DNA of 64,000 nt, taken from assembly GCA_002633005.1 (NCBI GenBank), contig NMRA01000025.1, positions 212,133-276,132 of the forward strand, written 5' to 3'. The notes under the pieces were generated by a model, which was given only the letters and a program-made list of their open reading frames with translations, did no database searches and was not told the DNA's origin. Shown here piece after piece: positions 47,480 through 58,809 of the stretch. Source of the DNA: Phoronis australis. Lineage: Eukaryota; Phoronida; Phoronidae. Position 1 is the first letter of the stretch. Every line of letters begins with the position of its first letter. Made by a program: the position numbers and the translations under genes.

Positions 47480-47668
47480 AAAAATAGGGGTGCTTGAATT
47501 TTTGAGAATTTGGACCTTTTGCTAAGAAAAATGGGAACGCGTGAATTATGCATTCGTCGAATTTTGGTAGTTACTGTCTTTTTAGTGGACTTTTGTCTCG
47601 TTATCTACCTTTTTGGACTTTTTGTTTCTCTAAGGCGGACCTTTTTGGCCACTTCGCCAAATGGGTGC
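47480..47668 (+). repeat. Dispersed repeat R5, partner of 43128-43338
   Basis: See the inverted partner for matching blocks. An 88-codon open frame lies over this copy but is not conserved in the partner, so it is not taken as a gene. Confidence 0.8.
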
Positions 47669-49855
47669 GCACATGCAAAGTTACTACTTGTCCTTAATTT
47701 CAGTTTTCATCAAGGATTTACCTTTGACAGAATTCAGGATGCACGTTTTACGCACTGTGAACCAAACCTTCATTAGAACATTGATGAATTTTTTGAAAAT
47801 ATGTCATAGGTACCATTAACAGCGATTTGTAACTTCAGATCAAATTGCACACAGTTTGCAATACCTCTTATTTCGTGGTGATTTGTGACAACTGAGCAAA
47901 GCTACTGGGAGTTCCAGATGCATGACTTTTTAACTTTGAAATTAGGATCTTTAGTTAGCACCCATGCATACAAGATAACAACACAAACACAGGCCTGATG
48001 AACAAGTAATTTGATTTCATATTGCTTTATAAATACATCCTGATTGGGTGATGGAGATGCCAAGATTAATATGTCATTCATCGTGACAGCTATTTCCTGG
48101 TGTACTTATAATTGTGAAGTAGATTTCCCATAATTTAGTCATTAAAATAACTATTCAAAATTAATTGACACCACAGAGGACATGTTATGACCAGAGTAGG
48201 TGAAGTGCATTCTATACCCCATTGGTAGAACACTATACCCCATTGGTAGAACACATGTTTGCCAACTCAAGCTTCAAGAACAAATATGAATATATGAAAT
48301 GGAATGACAAGTTCAATTGTCCCATTGTTTCAACATGTTTCAAAATTGCATTGTATCTGAGTAATGTCATTGAAATAAGTGCAAAGCTCTTTCCGGGTTG
48401 TCCTCATCCCAAACTACCCTCTTAAATCAAAAGTTTAAAATCTCAAATACTGCATAATTGTAAGATAGCAACCAGAATCAACAGACACCATTGCAACTCA
48501 GCAGTTGGTCTATGACTTTAGGTCTCTGGAGTTCCCAAAGTTTTATAGTCCTGACAGTGTTTAGTTGGAAGGTTTGTCAGTCCCTGACTAACTTGTTGAC
48601 TTTTTGGAATATGAACCAGTCCTTCATCATGAAACATACAGATTTTCCCAAGTGTGCTACAGAAGGAAGAAGCCCGGCACACTAGACTCAGAGCGATAAT
48701 GAAGTGAGCCACTGTTATTGTGTCATTGCAAAGTTTACTCTTAAAATTCCTCATAAAAGACAGGCAATTTTGAAAACTCAACAGAATCAGCTGAAATTTG
48801 TTCATTATTGCAATATCTCACACACAGTTTATACTGAGATTCGTTCAAAAATTGTGTCAGGTGTCATATGTCTTAACCACTTGCCAAAAACATTTGAAAC
48901 TTGTCAAATTCACAAAACATTCAACTTACCAAGTGACTTCTTCTGAACAGTTGATTAGTACAGCTGACTGGTCTGCCGGCAGTGCAACGTACGTGCCCTA
49001 TGCGAACACAGGCAAAACCAGATGAGGAACTTACAAGATTAATGTTTTGTGGTGGAGTCCAGAAATGACACTGACAGTCCAGGTGTGTTCATATGACACA
49101 GTGATGTCTCATTAATCAGGATGCGATCAGATATGGTTCTGCTAGTTTACCACCTTTTATGCAAATCGCATTGATCTCACGACCTACTTTGCCTGTAAAA
49201 AGCTATTCCAATCTCAGAGTACTGTGGTAGTCAAAATGTAACACACGAGGTCTCAGTTTCCTTCAGCTAAAACATCCGAAATTTCTCTTCTCAAATACTT
49301 CACACAGTTCAATGGATCAAAACACTCAGGACAAATCACATGACAACCATCTCTCTTCTCAGAATCCGATTGCCTTGATTGCCTTAGCTACAGCCTCCAC
49401 AGAATATGGTTCCACTTGTTCAGCCTGACTAATACAGTCTCCAAAGGTAGGAAGAAAAATAAACAGTGCATTATTTGCCAATTTACTTAACCCTAATTTA
49501 AAACCCAACAAAGCACCACACAGGTGAAAGCCCCAATACACATTCATACACAAACCTAGTGGAGTATGAAAACACTCAGACTGACAGGCTTTCTTTGAGT
49601 ATTAACTCACACAAAAGATGAGACATTGAAATTCTTCACATACCCTCAGTTTACAGCTTGGAGTCAGTTAGGTGTGTAGAGTGTATTTTATGCACCATTA
49701 GCTTTCCTATATTTATATCTATTACTTTGATAAAATGACAAGTATGTAATACAGCAACAGAGATGGTCAAAGTATGTTGTAATAGAAGCACCTATAAAAG
49801 TGAGACCCCACTTGAGATATACTGTACAAGTCATAGATGAGACTCTAAAGAGCCC
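47669..49855. other. Gene-free stretch with a small tandem duplication
   Basis: The 22-bp unit CTATACCCCATTGGTAGAAC plus AC is present twice without mismatch at 48212-48255. Nothing else recognisable; the open frames are short and overlap on both strands. Confidence 0.5.
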
Positions 49856-50268
49856 TCCACACACAGACTTACCCTAGAACAAGATACCCCTGGAACGAGT
49901 TCTCGCTAAATTTGGAGGGAATGTGGACGTTATTTAAATTAGCGCAACTTACCCCACTTGTGACAACTTACTCCACATTATTGAGGTAGGGTAACTTGTT
50001 CTAGGGCAACCTGCGCCACTTATAATTGCTGTGTGGCAGCAAAAGTGGGGTAGGACGGAGGTAATGATTAGCTGCGGTTACATACACACCGGTTTTCTCT
50101 TGCGCACCATGTTAGCATCATATAGGTGTTCAGTGTCACACATAGAGCGCCAACATCAGCCTTACCCCAGTTATTGAATATGTGTGTGTGTGTGTGATTG
50201 GAGGCTCCACTCAAAAGTGGGGTAAGTTCCACTAATGCAAGTTGTTCTAGGGTCGGGCTGTATGTGGA
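49856..50268. mobile_element. Non-autonomous TIR element R6, copy A
   Basis: The left end reads TCCACACACAGACTTACCC then TAGAACAA. The right end is the inverted form (TTGTTCTAGGGT ... GTATGTGGA), giving imperfect terminal inverted repeats of about 27 bp. The interior repeats the GGGGTAAGTT/AACTTACCCC theme on both sides. A (TG)n tract lies at 50181-50196. A second copy lies in opposite orientation at 52877-53228. Superfamily and target duplication are not resolved. Confidence 0.8.
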
Positions 50269-50290
50269 CTGGACTTATGTAAGCCACCAT

Positions 50291-50580
50291 GGGTTGTGTT
50301 CCATGAAAAGTGACTTAAGATTTAAGTAGAAAATTTGGTATGATGCTCCACATAATTATACCCGCAAAAATAATTTAATCTCACTTGAGAAAAAGTGCAG
50401 GCTTTGAGAGTATACATATATCTCTTATTTCTGAGATAATTTGTATAAATTATTGTTAGATTGTGGTGAGATCATAATTGCTGGGGCAAAACATTTTCTG
50501 CATTTGTAAAGTGGGGATGTATGACCCAATTTGTATGACCCAATTTCTGTTTAAGTCATCGGTCACTTTTAAGCAACAGT
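50291..50580. mobile_element. Element R7, uninterrupted copy
   Basis: It begins near CCATGAAAAGTGACTTAAG and ends near TTTAAGTCATCGGTCACTTT; the ends are roughly inverted. It aligns with the two halves found at 52732-52876 and 53229-53362. Shared blocks are TATGAAAGTGACTTA, CTGAGATAATTTGTA (CTGAGAAAATTTGTAC in the other copy) and GACCCAATTTCTGT (GACCAAATTTCTGT). Confidence 0.6.
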
Positions 50581-52731
50581 CATCTTCTCTTACCTTTTTA
50601 CAGGAAATACACTCCAGTCTGATGTCAGAATATAGTTTTCTGAAATCGCTAGTTGGCACGTTTTTATTTCCATGAAAAATACTGATGTTTGCAACATGTC
50701 AGGAAAACTGTTGACATTAATTTTGCATTAAAATATCAATGGTGTGCACCAAAACAAAATCAACAGGAATAATTGCACTGCTGCAGAATTGGATAACAGC
50801 TTGGCACTGTGTTGTCAATTCCCATGTCCTACATTAACACTCCTCTTCAGCAAAGAGAAGTAAAGAAATATATTGCGTGATTGACTTAGGTTGGGAACTT
50901 AAAGATAGCTGAGGCTGCAATCTTGCACCTCTGAGCCAGGTCTGACAAGTGCAGGTCGATTTATCACGCCAAACTCAACTTTTCAATTTTTTTCTGTCTG
51001 CCTTGCAACTTGAGGTGTACCAGTAAAACTTTATTAGCATCCGAATGGCGACTGACAAACTAATTTTAATGCATAATAGTGATCAGCATAGCAGCACTAA
51101 ACAATAGTGTGGTAAGCCAGCCTACAGATGTGTAGCATTGTGGATAAATACACCAGAATCAGAGGGTGCTGTGGTAATTACGGGAACAGGTCATTTGTTA
51201 CGGCACCAGAATATCTAGTTTAAGTTGCTCTTAAAGCTGCATTTCAGCCTGTTTTGATAGCTAACCCACGGGAAACTAGGGCGCAAGCTCGTTGCACAGA
51301 TATCGGTAGATAGGCGTATCTTTTGTTCACTTTCTTTTTCTTTCTTATAATAAGGATAATGGTAAGCATTTATCGGTAACTGGCTGATGGGCGCCCAAGA
51401 TACGATATCCGTTCAACCTGTATCATTATATCCAACAAAGATGAAAGAAAGGAAAACAATGGTAGCCTCCCATGGGCGATAACCATGCGACGCTCTTACG
51501 CGTGTTTCATGGATCTCGCAAGTTAAACAATAGCTTGCAAAATCCATACGACACCATTGGGCAACAAAAACGTAATGGGCCATTTACTGTCATAAAATCA
51601 CCAGTCACTCAAGAAAATATTTGAGCTTATTGGGGTTGACCAACACCCAAATTGCAAATTTGAAAATGGTGCACGAAGACATTGCTTTTGACTTGTGGTC
51701 ATAATGGAAATGGAATCCTATCATGATAATGAATGTTATAAAACCGATGAGAGTAAATGACTTGATTCAATTTTTGTTTTAGCCAGTTATCTAACAGAAT
51801 GAAATGAAGCTATAGGCTACCTTTAATTTAGACCACTTACCTTACGAAATTGGTTTCATTTTGTTCCTTACTTGAATTAGAAGTGATTTTTGCGCGTCTG
51901 TTACTGGTTCAGACCACCCTCAGCAGCACCATTTGCAATGTTTGAAGTTCTGAACTATGAACTTCCATGACCACATTTCACTTCTCATGTATGTAAGGCA
52001 CATGTTGAAATCAAATTTAAGTGTTAGGTGGTCAAAATTAAAAGTTTGTAATTAACTTTTGATTTGGTCTGAACTGTTCCTAACTCAGGTAAGAGAGTTC
52101 TTGTGAGAAGAACGAAAGTTAGTTCTTAGTGCTTCAGATACCAAGGGTGCATTCTGTAGATACGTGAAACTTGCAAAAATGCAAAATCACGCAAGACCAC
52201 AGAAAATCCTTATAGCGCAAGCGGAGTGTTAAACGTGTATACTCGAGACCTTGCCCGCACAATATGGCGTTCATTGAAATGACTGGTTTACGAAGTTGTA
52301 ATGATGAATTCTGGGATAGAATTTGTCGTTTCCTTTCTATAAGCGAAGATTTCTCACTTTAAGTGCTTTCTAACGGAATGCACACAGAGTGAAGAAGCTA
52401 GCTTTAAACAACTAATCATTTTATAGGACAAGCACAGTATCCAACAGTATTGCCAATAATTTGAAAGCCAATAAATCCCTTTTCATCGAAACATGCCAAC
52501 ACCAGATTGTAGAACAGAATATTGGTCTCAATCGAAGCTTATTGTTTTTGACAAAAGGTGTGCTCATCAAATATGTTCAAGACTAAAGCAGCATTAATCT
52601 TTCCTTCTATCACAAAAAATTGATTCAGACCAATTGCCATAGTGAAATTGGTCTCGAATGTTTTCTAAATCAAACTGGAAATGACTTCAAGACTTTGAAC
52701 GAACTGCAAGTTTATTATTGCTCCAGATGAG
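50581..52731. other. Gene-free stretch with a repeat fragment
   Basis: At 51580-51830 lies a relative of the fragment at 29385-29500. No coding exon was recognised. Confidence 0.45.
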
Positions 52732-53362
52732 AGGTCTGTTTTATGAAAGTGACTTAGACTTAAGACAGAAATTTCGTCTAGCGCTCAACGTAACTATGTC
52801 TGAAAAATATCTGAAACTAACTTTAGAAAAGAATAAAGTATCTGAGAATATGCCCATTACTGTTACTTGAGTCCCATCCACACACAGCCTACCCTAGAAC
52901 AATTTCCACTAGTGCAACTTACCCCACTTTTTAAGTGGACCGTCCAAACCCACATATTCGATAACTAGGGTTAAAGGTGCAACTTGTCGCTCTGTGGTGA
53001 CAATGAACACCTAATGCGAGTACAGCACGCAAAAGAAATCCCCATATGTATATAACCGCAGCCGATAATCACTTTCGCCTTGCCCCAGGTTTGCCATCAC
53101 CCAGGCGCAAGTTACCCTACCTCGATAAGGTAGAGTAAGTTGCACTAGTTTAAATAGCGTCTACACAGACTGCAAAAGCAACAACTTGTTCCAGGAGTAA
53201 CTTGTTCTAGGGTAAGTCTGTGGGTGGACAGCACTTTGCTGAGAAAATTTGTACAAGTTATTTTCAGGTAGTGACATGACTAAGCCTTTATTTGACAACT
53301 ATGAAGTGGGACTGTCTGACCAAATTTCTGTCTTTTAAGATTTAAAAGTCTTAAGCCACTCC
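52732..53362. mobile_element. Element R7, copy split by an R6 insertion
   Basis: The left part (52732-52876) and right part (53229-53362) together match the uninterrupted copy at 50291-50580. The R6 copy at 52877-53228 separates them, so R6 inserted into an existing R7. Confidence 0.6.
52877..53228. mobile_element. Non-autonomous TIR element R6, copy B (inverted relative to copy A)
   Basis: The left end TCCACACACAGCC, TACCCTAGAACAA matches the reverse complement of copy A's right end, and the interior runs in reverse order. The right end reads AACTTGTTCTAGGGTAAGTC then TGTGGGTGGA. It is 352 bp long versus 413 in copy A. Confidence 0.8.
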
Positions 53363-54880
53363 AGGCTCAACAAGATGGCTCACCAAGATGGCTCATCATG
53401 ACATGTCATTTTCAACTCTAAGCACGGTCTAACCATCAGTTCTTTGCAAACCCAGACATTACTTCCTATATGAGCTATCTGAGCTAACCAATCAGCTAAG
53501 ACCAACTTTTGCGCTAAGTGGTCTCAATCAAAAGCTCCCTTCTTGCACAGAATGTTGGTTTATACCCACTTTGTGTTGTCATATGAAGGGAGCATTAGTC
53601 ACCAAAACATAAAACATTTTTATTTTCTCAGACAATTCAAAGAATGTAAGAACACAGATTGTATAAAAACATGGCCCGACCTTCCAAATTACATTTCCAT
53701 CAAATTGTCAGTTGCAGTTAGTTCTTAATTTGCACATCAACAATGCATTAGACAATTGTCAATAATTTAAATGATCGTTGAGTAGCGCTGAATTGCCAAA
53801 GATTAGTCATTCGTTAAGGCATCTAACTTTTCAATATGTATAATTTACTGAGAGCAAAGCCACTACTGAACATTGATTACAAAATGCAGTGATTAGTAAT
53901 TACATTCTTACTGACTAACGATCATAATCAATATAAACAAAATGCCATTTGGAGTCCGCTGACTAGGAACACAACTCGGACAAGAAACTGGGTGAAGTAA
54001 ACGGCAAGACAATTTAAACGCAGCGCAAAATTCAAATTCAACATGAAGCCAACTCATTGTCATTGAGAGCATCTCAGAACATTCTGGGTGACAGTATATT
54101 AGTTTTTAAAATTCATCAACTGCATTTCTATGACAAACGGAGATGTACAAGGAGAACACAATGTTATGGGTGACAATGAATACTATTTTGTTTAATCTAC
54201 TGTTACAAAAATGATCAATGTTCAGCAGTTGACAAGTGAAAAGAGCATTTGTGCAGGCATTGCCAACTAATAACGAGAAAGAAAGGTCACAAAGCAATCA
54301 CAATCCAATTTTGTGTCAATTTTACCGCGATAATGGTGAGGACGTTTAAAAACAAGAATTTACAAAATTAATCATGTGAATTCATGACAGATGACAACGG
54401 ATATATCCTATCCATATAACATTATTCATTTTTAATCCAGCAGTTACAAGAGAAGTCTGTACCAGGACAAGTGGCACGTTACTGTTATGCATTAATGCAG
54501 CCATCTGTCATGACTGGCTCCAAGCCCAGGCTCAGTGCTTGCAAGTGTAATGACTGCTAGGTGAATGATCATCAATCAGTTACAGTAAGGACTAATAGAG
54601 TAATGAAATAGTTAAAAACATATTCAATTTCATACAAAATGAAATTCAACTTTTCAGTGGATGACTCCAGATGTTACCACTGCTCAAAATTTCAGTACCC
54701 TAGGCTGTTTCATATCAGGATGCTACACTCAGTAAACAAAAGGAAAATTTCTTGAGTATGTTGAAGTTAAAAAATTTGACAAAATTAAAATTAATTCACT
54801 AGTCACATTGCATAAAAATGACACAAATGTGTAAAATAGCACAAACACTTTCAGTCTATAAACTTTCAACCCTTACAGCA
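53363..54880. other. Gene-free stretch with a homeodomain/TALE-rich block
   Basis: At 54440-54600 the sequence contains the perfect palindrome TGCATTAATGCA (54488-54499), CTGTCATGAC (Meis/TGIF type) and ATCAATCA (Pbx-Hox type). This is a candidate regulatory element. No gene was recognised. Confidence 0.4.
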
Positions 54881-54886
54881 CTGTTG

Positions 54887-55025
54887 TCATTCAGACACAT
54901 CCCGGACCCCATATTCCCAGCCCAGTTTCCGAAGCCTTGCCCACTGTTTGCCAGTAACCCTCATTTCCAATCTTAATGGTCATTCCACTCAATATTTCAG
55001 AGTCTGATGTTCTCCCAACCTGATG
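54887..55025 (-). other. Coding-like segment with two overlapping open frames, identity unknown
   Basis: After a strong acceptor (TTGTCTTCAACTTTAG) the minus strand is open for 44 codons beginning HQVGRTSDSEILSGMTIKIG. One base over, the second half reads EMRVTGKQWARLRKLGWEYG and continues for six residues to a stop four bases later. Both halves look protein-like, as if one frame had been broken by a single-base indel. I do not recognise the protein. It could be a decayed exon, a transposon remnant or chance. Confidence 0.25.
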
Positions 55026-55436
55026 CTAAAGTTGAAGACAAATTGAGTGAGCATTGTTAAATAGTGACATGTAGTATGATCTACCTAATTATATGGATCC
55101 ACGTGACACAGGCTGTTGATGAAATTTCTACCAAATGTGTGGGTTTTTAAACCTAGAAATTAGCATTTTGGAATGGCATTTTTCAAGAAAAAATTATTGT
55201 ATCACAGGTATTTATTGGTTTTAACTAAAGAACAAAGTCACCCTGAAAAACTGACAAAGATCTAGTAACAAAAATAATTCACAAATTACCAGGCATGTTT
55301 GCAGACAAGCCCACAGCATATATTCCGTCGAAGGCACTTTCAATAGTCGGTAAAAGTCAAATATATACCCAGGCATGTATTCGGCAGAGTTGAAAACCTA
55401 CTGGGTGTATCAATAACTTGTAGCTGATGCTTTAAG

Positions 55437-55905
55437 TTGTGCAGGACCTTTATCAACTTGTCAGTATATTTAGCCAAAAATCTACAAAACTATAATAGAT
55501 TTTAACTCAGTAAAAGTATATATTCTCTGAAAGTAGAAAGCCTGTAAAATGTGATATTTGACTTCATACCAATATGACATTAATTGGTTCACAAAACCTT
55601 TTTTATAAAAGTTAGCAAAAAAGAAAGGTACATCCATACCGAAACAAAGGTAACGTTAACATTACCAAATTTCGTTTCACATCAATATTCAAGATGATAT
55701 CATAAAAACGGTGTTACAGTTTTCTAAAGTAGTTCATTTTTGTTTTATGCAACTTTTTTTCATAAAATCGTAAAAGCCATATTTATAGCCCCTCATGCAA
55801 AAGTGGAAATTTTTAAAAACAATTCGTAATAGCATTTTGAAGAACAGTTCACAGAACACAGTATCTGATGTTCCAAATTTTGCCAAACTTGGCGGCCATT
55901 TTTCG
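55437..55905 (+). repeat. AT-rich dispersed repeat family R1, copy c
   Basis: This copy aligns with 28140-28590 in the same orientation and with the reverse complement of 23965-24400. It is used here as the reference for the family. No coding capacity or clear termini were seen. Confidence 0.7.
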
Positions 55906-58510
55906 AGGGTCCTGCATAGCCTTAAATGAAAAATTCCGAGAATATTCTCAATAAAAGACAAAAATATGAACGATATGATTAATCAAACATCGTATTAAAG
56001 GGCAGTCAAAATTTCCTTTTTGGGTCCTATTTCCTGTGTCCAGTCATCCACATTTCCTCAAATATGCACCATGAGGGCACTTTCCTTAGCAAAAAGAAAT
56101 CATATTAAGTGAAAAATTGCACAATAGTTGATGAGCAGTGACCAGTCTCTATGTTAGTGCTGCCACCTGGGGGCAAATTTTATTAAATTTGTCTTCTTGA
56201 AAGTTGATAACTTCATGCTAGTGTAGAATTATTAAACTGGCGTGAAATTTGAATTTGCAGTTTTGTACAATCCAAGGTCCCAATAAACAATTTACCACAC
56301 TGACCCCAAACAACAATAAAACTAAAACTATTATAAGAATATGTGAATACTCATCAATGTTAAGCACACACACATGCGAGATGTATTATAATTACAAGAT
56401 TTCTCGATTAAATCCAGGATTTTTGTTACCACTTGTAAATTCAGTAATACTGGAATGATATATAATCTGTTATCATTACCCATTAAGTCTACCCATTTTG
56501 AAATTTTGTACTTACATGTATTGCAATTTTCTACAGAAAATTGTTAGAATAACAAATAAATTATTAAAATAACAAATAAATAAATAAAACTGCCTGACTA
56601 CCATCCTTTTTTATTTCGAAAATTGTTGCAAAAATATACAACACTTGCTGTGAGATCTATCTTCTTTTTACATAAACATTTTGTTGTATGTCATCCCAGT
56701 TATAAGCATTTTGTACAATACAATCAACTAATCACATGAAGTTCAAGTCAATAGTTCTGCACTGCACAACTATAAACATAGCACGATTTTCGGTTTCCAT
56801 TTTCTTCATATTGCATCCTCTTTACGACAAGCTTTACAACACAGAGCATCATCTTTTGGTGGCATTTTAAACTTGACTTTATGAACGTGCAGTGCACAAA
56901 AAGTTTAAGTCTACAACTACCGGTACTTCACTTTTGCAAACCTATTTTCACATTCTTTGGACCACGAAGTTTTGTTTCATCACAGCCACAAATCTTCAGA
57001 CAAGGAACCTGTTTTTTTTCTCTAATTTTGCAAACCGTCATATTGGTTTTAGCACAAAGATGACAAGTGAACATTGCAGATCAACTGTAATTTTGAGTTC
57101 AGTACTAAGTAGTCAAGTATTGTCACTACTTTTGAAGTACAGGAATCACTTCTACTTATAATTCTGATAGGAAGCAAGGCAATACTAATTTTGAACCTGT
57201 AAGCAGTCCAAGTAATTTTAAAGCCGTAAGCTGTATACACTCCAAATTTGGTGCTTTGAATCTTACAATGTTGAGAATGAGTGCTCTATATCCATACAGC
57301 ACAACCTCACATAAAAACAGCCGAGGTTTTTCAAAAATACAAATTAACAAAAACCAAACAACAAAAATTTAGAGTATCACATTTCACATTGTAGCATGAG
57401 AATGCAATGCAACAGAACACATAATCTCAACGTAACAATGGTAATAAAAATAAATACTTTGTTAGATTAAGCCCAACAGTACGCCTCATCCAGAAACATC
57501 TGAACAACATAATGTACAGTCACCTGCATGAAAATGACAAAACCACTCGTCTAAAATCATTGAAATTTTGCAGCAATTATTTCTCAGATTTAATTTTTAT
57601 TGATCAACTGTGAATGATTTTTTGTTTTTCCCCAATTTTCACAGCAATCTCCACAAACCTTGGCCACTCCCAGTATATTTTGTCAATTATTCAAAAATTT
57701 AAATGTGATATGAAGTATTGCACCACAGCAATGTGGAACTCGATGTTCACTAGGTGGCGCTAATAAATAAAGGGCCCTCTTTTTGACAGACTGAGAGTAG
57801 AAAGCAGCATAAGGTGCTCACGTCATAAGGGAGCCATGTTTTACCTGAATGACGGCATTTCTGTGGAAAGGTGCCTTGCTTCACTAGCAAAACCAAGTGA
57901 ATTTTGAGTTCCCCATGGCGATATGAAAAAGACACAAATATACCCATTACTGATGTATTGATTTTCCATTTCAAATACAGTAAAAGTTCTCTAGTTTGGG
58001 AGAGTGAAAAAAATATTTTGCCCAAGGTTGTACCTTGTACCAAATTTTAGAAACAGGCAATACCAGCTGTCCCAAATTCAAGAATTACCATCAAGGACAA
58101 ACCGTCATTCACCTTGATGTTAAACATTACAGGAACACATGAAAATGTTGAACACACAAATCTATTTTCTGACTTCGTTGATACAAAACGCAGCGTTCGA
58201 TACTTGAGAAATATCTTGAATGCCAAAATCACACGTCCCAATCTTCAGAATCTAGAAAATTCAATTTCAGCTTTAATTTTGGTGTCCCAAATTTTAGAAA
58301 GTGTCCCAAACTTGAAAATTATTACTGCATGTTCTCTTTCTTAGCAGTTTTGTTTGAAACCAGACCTTCGAAATTACATATCAGTCAGTGGTGTGAACTG
58401 CCCTCTTCCCCAACTGATTGAGAGTCATACTGCATTAAGTGTGGTCACCTACCCAGGACAAACTATTGTGAAATACGGTCAGTTCGTTCAAAGTGTGAAA
58501 ATCATTTTTC
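55906..58510. other. Gene-free stretch downstream of ADPRS
   Basis: No exon was recognised. A short AT-rich direct duplication (AATAACAAATAAAT) lies at 56545-56590. The remainder is unclassified AT-rich sequence. Confidence 0.45.
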
Positions 58511-58517
58511 ACCAATT

Positions 58518-58523
58518 TTTATT
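58518..58523 (-). terminator. Candidate polyadenylation signal of ADPRS
   Basis: The minus strand reads AATAAA about 165 nt past the stop codon. The spacing is reasonable for a short 3' UTR, but no transcript evidence is available and other sites are possible. Confidence 0.35.
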
Positions 58524-58687
58524 GATAAGATATCAAATGAAAAATTTGGAAATGGCCAAGAACGGTGTCTAACATCTTAAAAACTTCAAAAAATAGTATT
58601 CTGCTGTAAAGTAACAATTAATTTTGTTACCGTGAAACAAATACAATAAGTGTCACAATAGTTCCACGAACGAGACAGGATTCATAC

Positions 58688-58809
58688 TCAGTTCGTGCCT
58701 TGTGGTGAAGTCAACTGATAAAGGTCTGTTGCTTGCCTCATTGCATAGTCCACACCCTCACACACACTGACCCATTCCTTTGGTATGCACTCAACTCCTA
58801 AGTGGGCAC
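58688..58809 (-). CDS. ADPRS: ADPRS last exon: C-terminus
   Basis: A 122-bp exon after a CTCATGCAG acceptor reads (G)AHLGVECIPKEWVSVCEG followed by VDYAMRQATDLY and a ten-residue end, stopping with TGA at 58690-58688. It matches the human C-terminus in pattern (GAYYG, W, CEG, then a helix). The intron before it is 2.1 kb and carries a Harbinger-like element. Confidence 0.88.
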
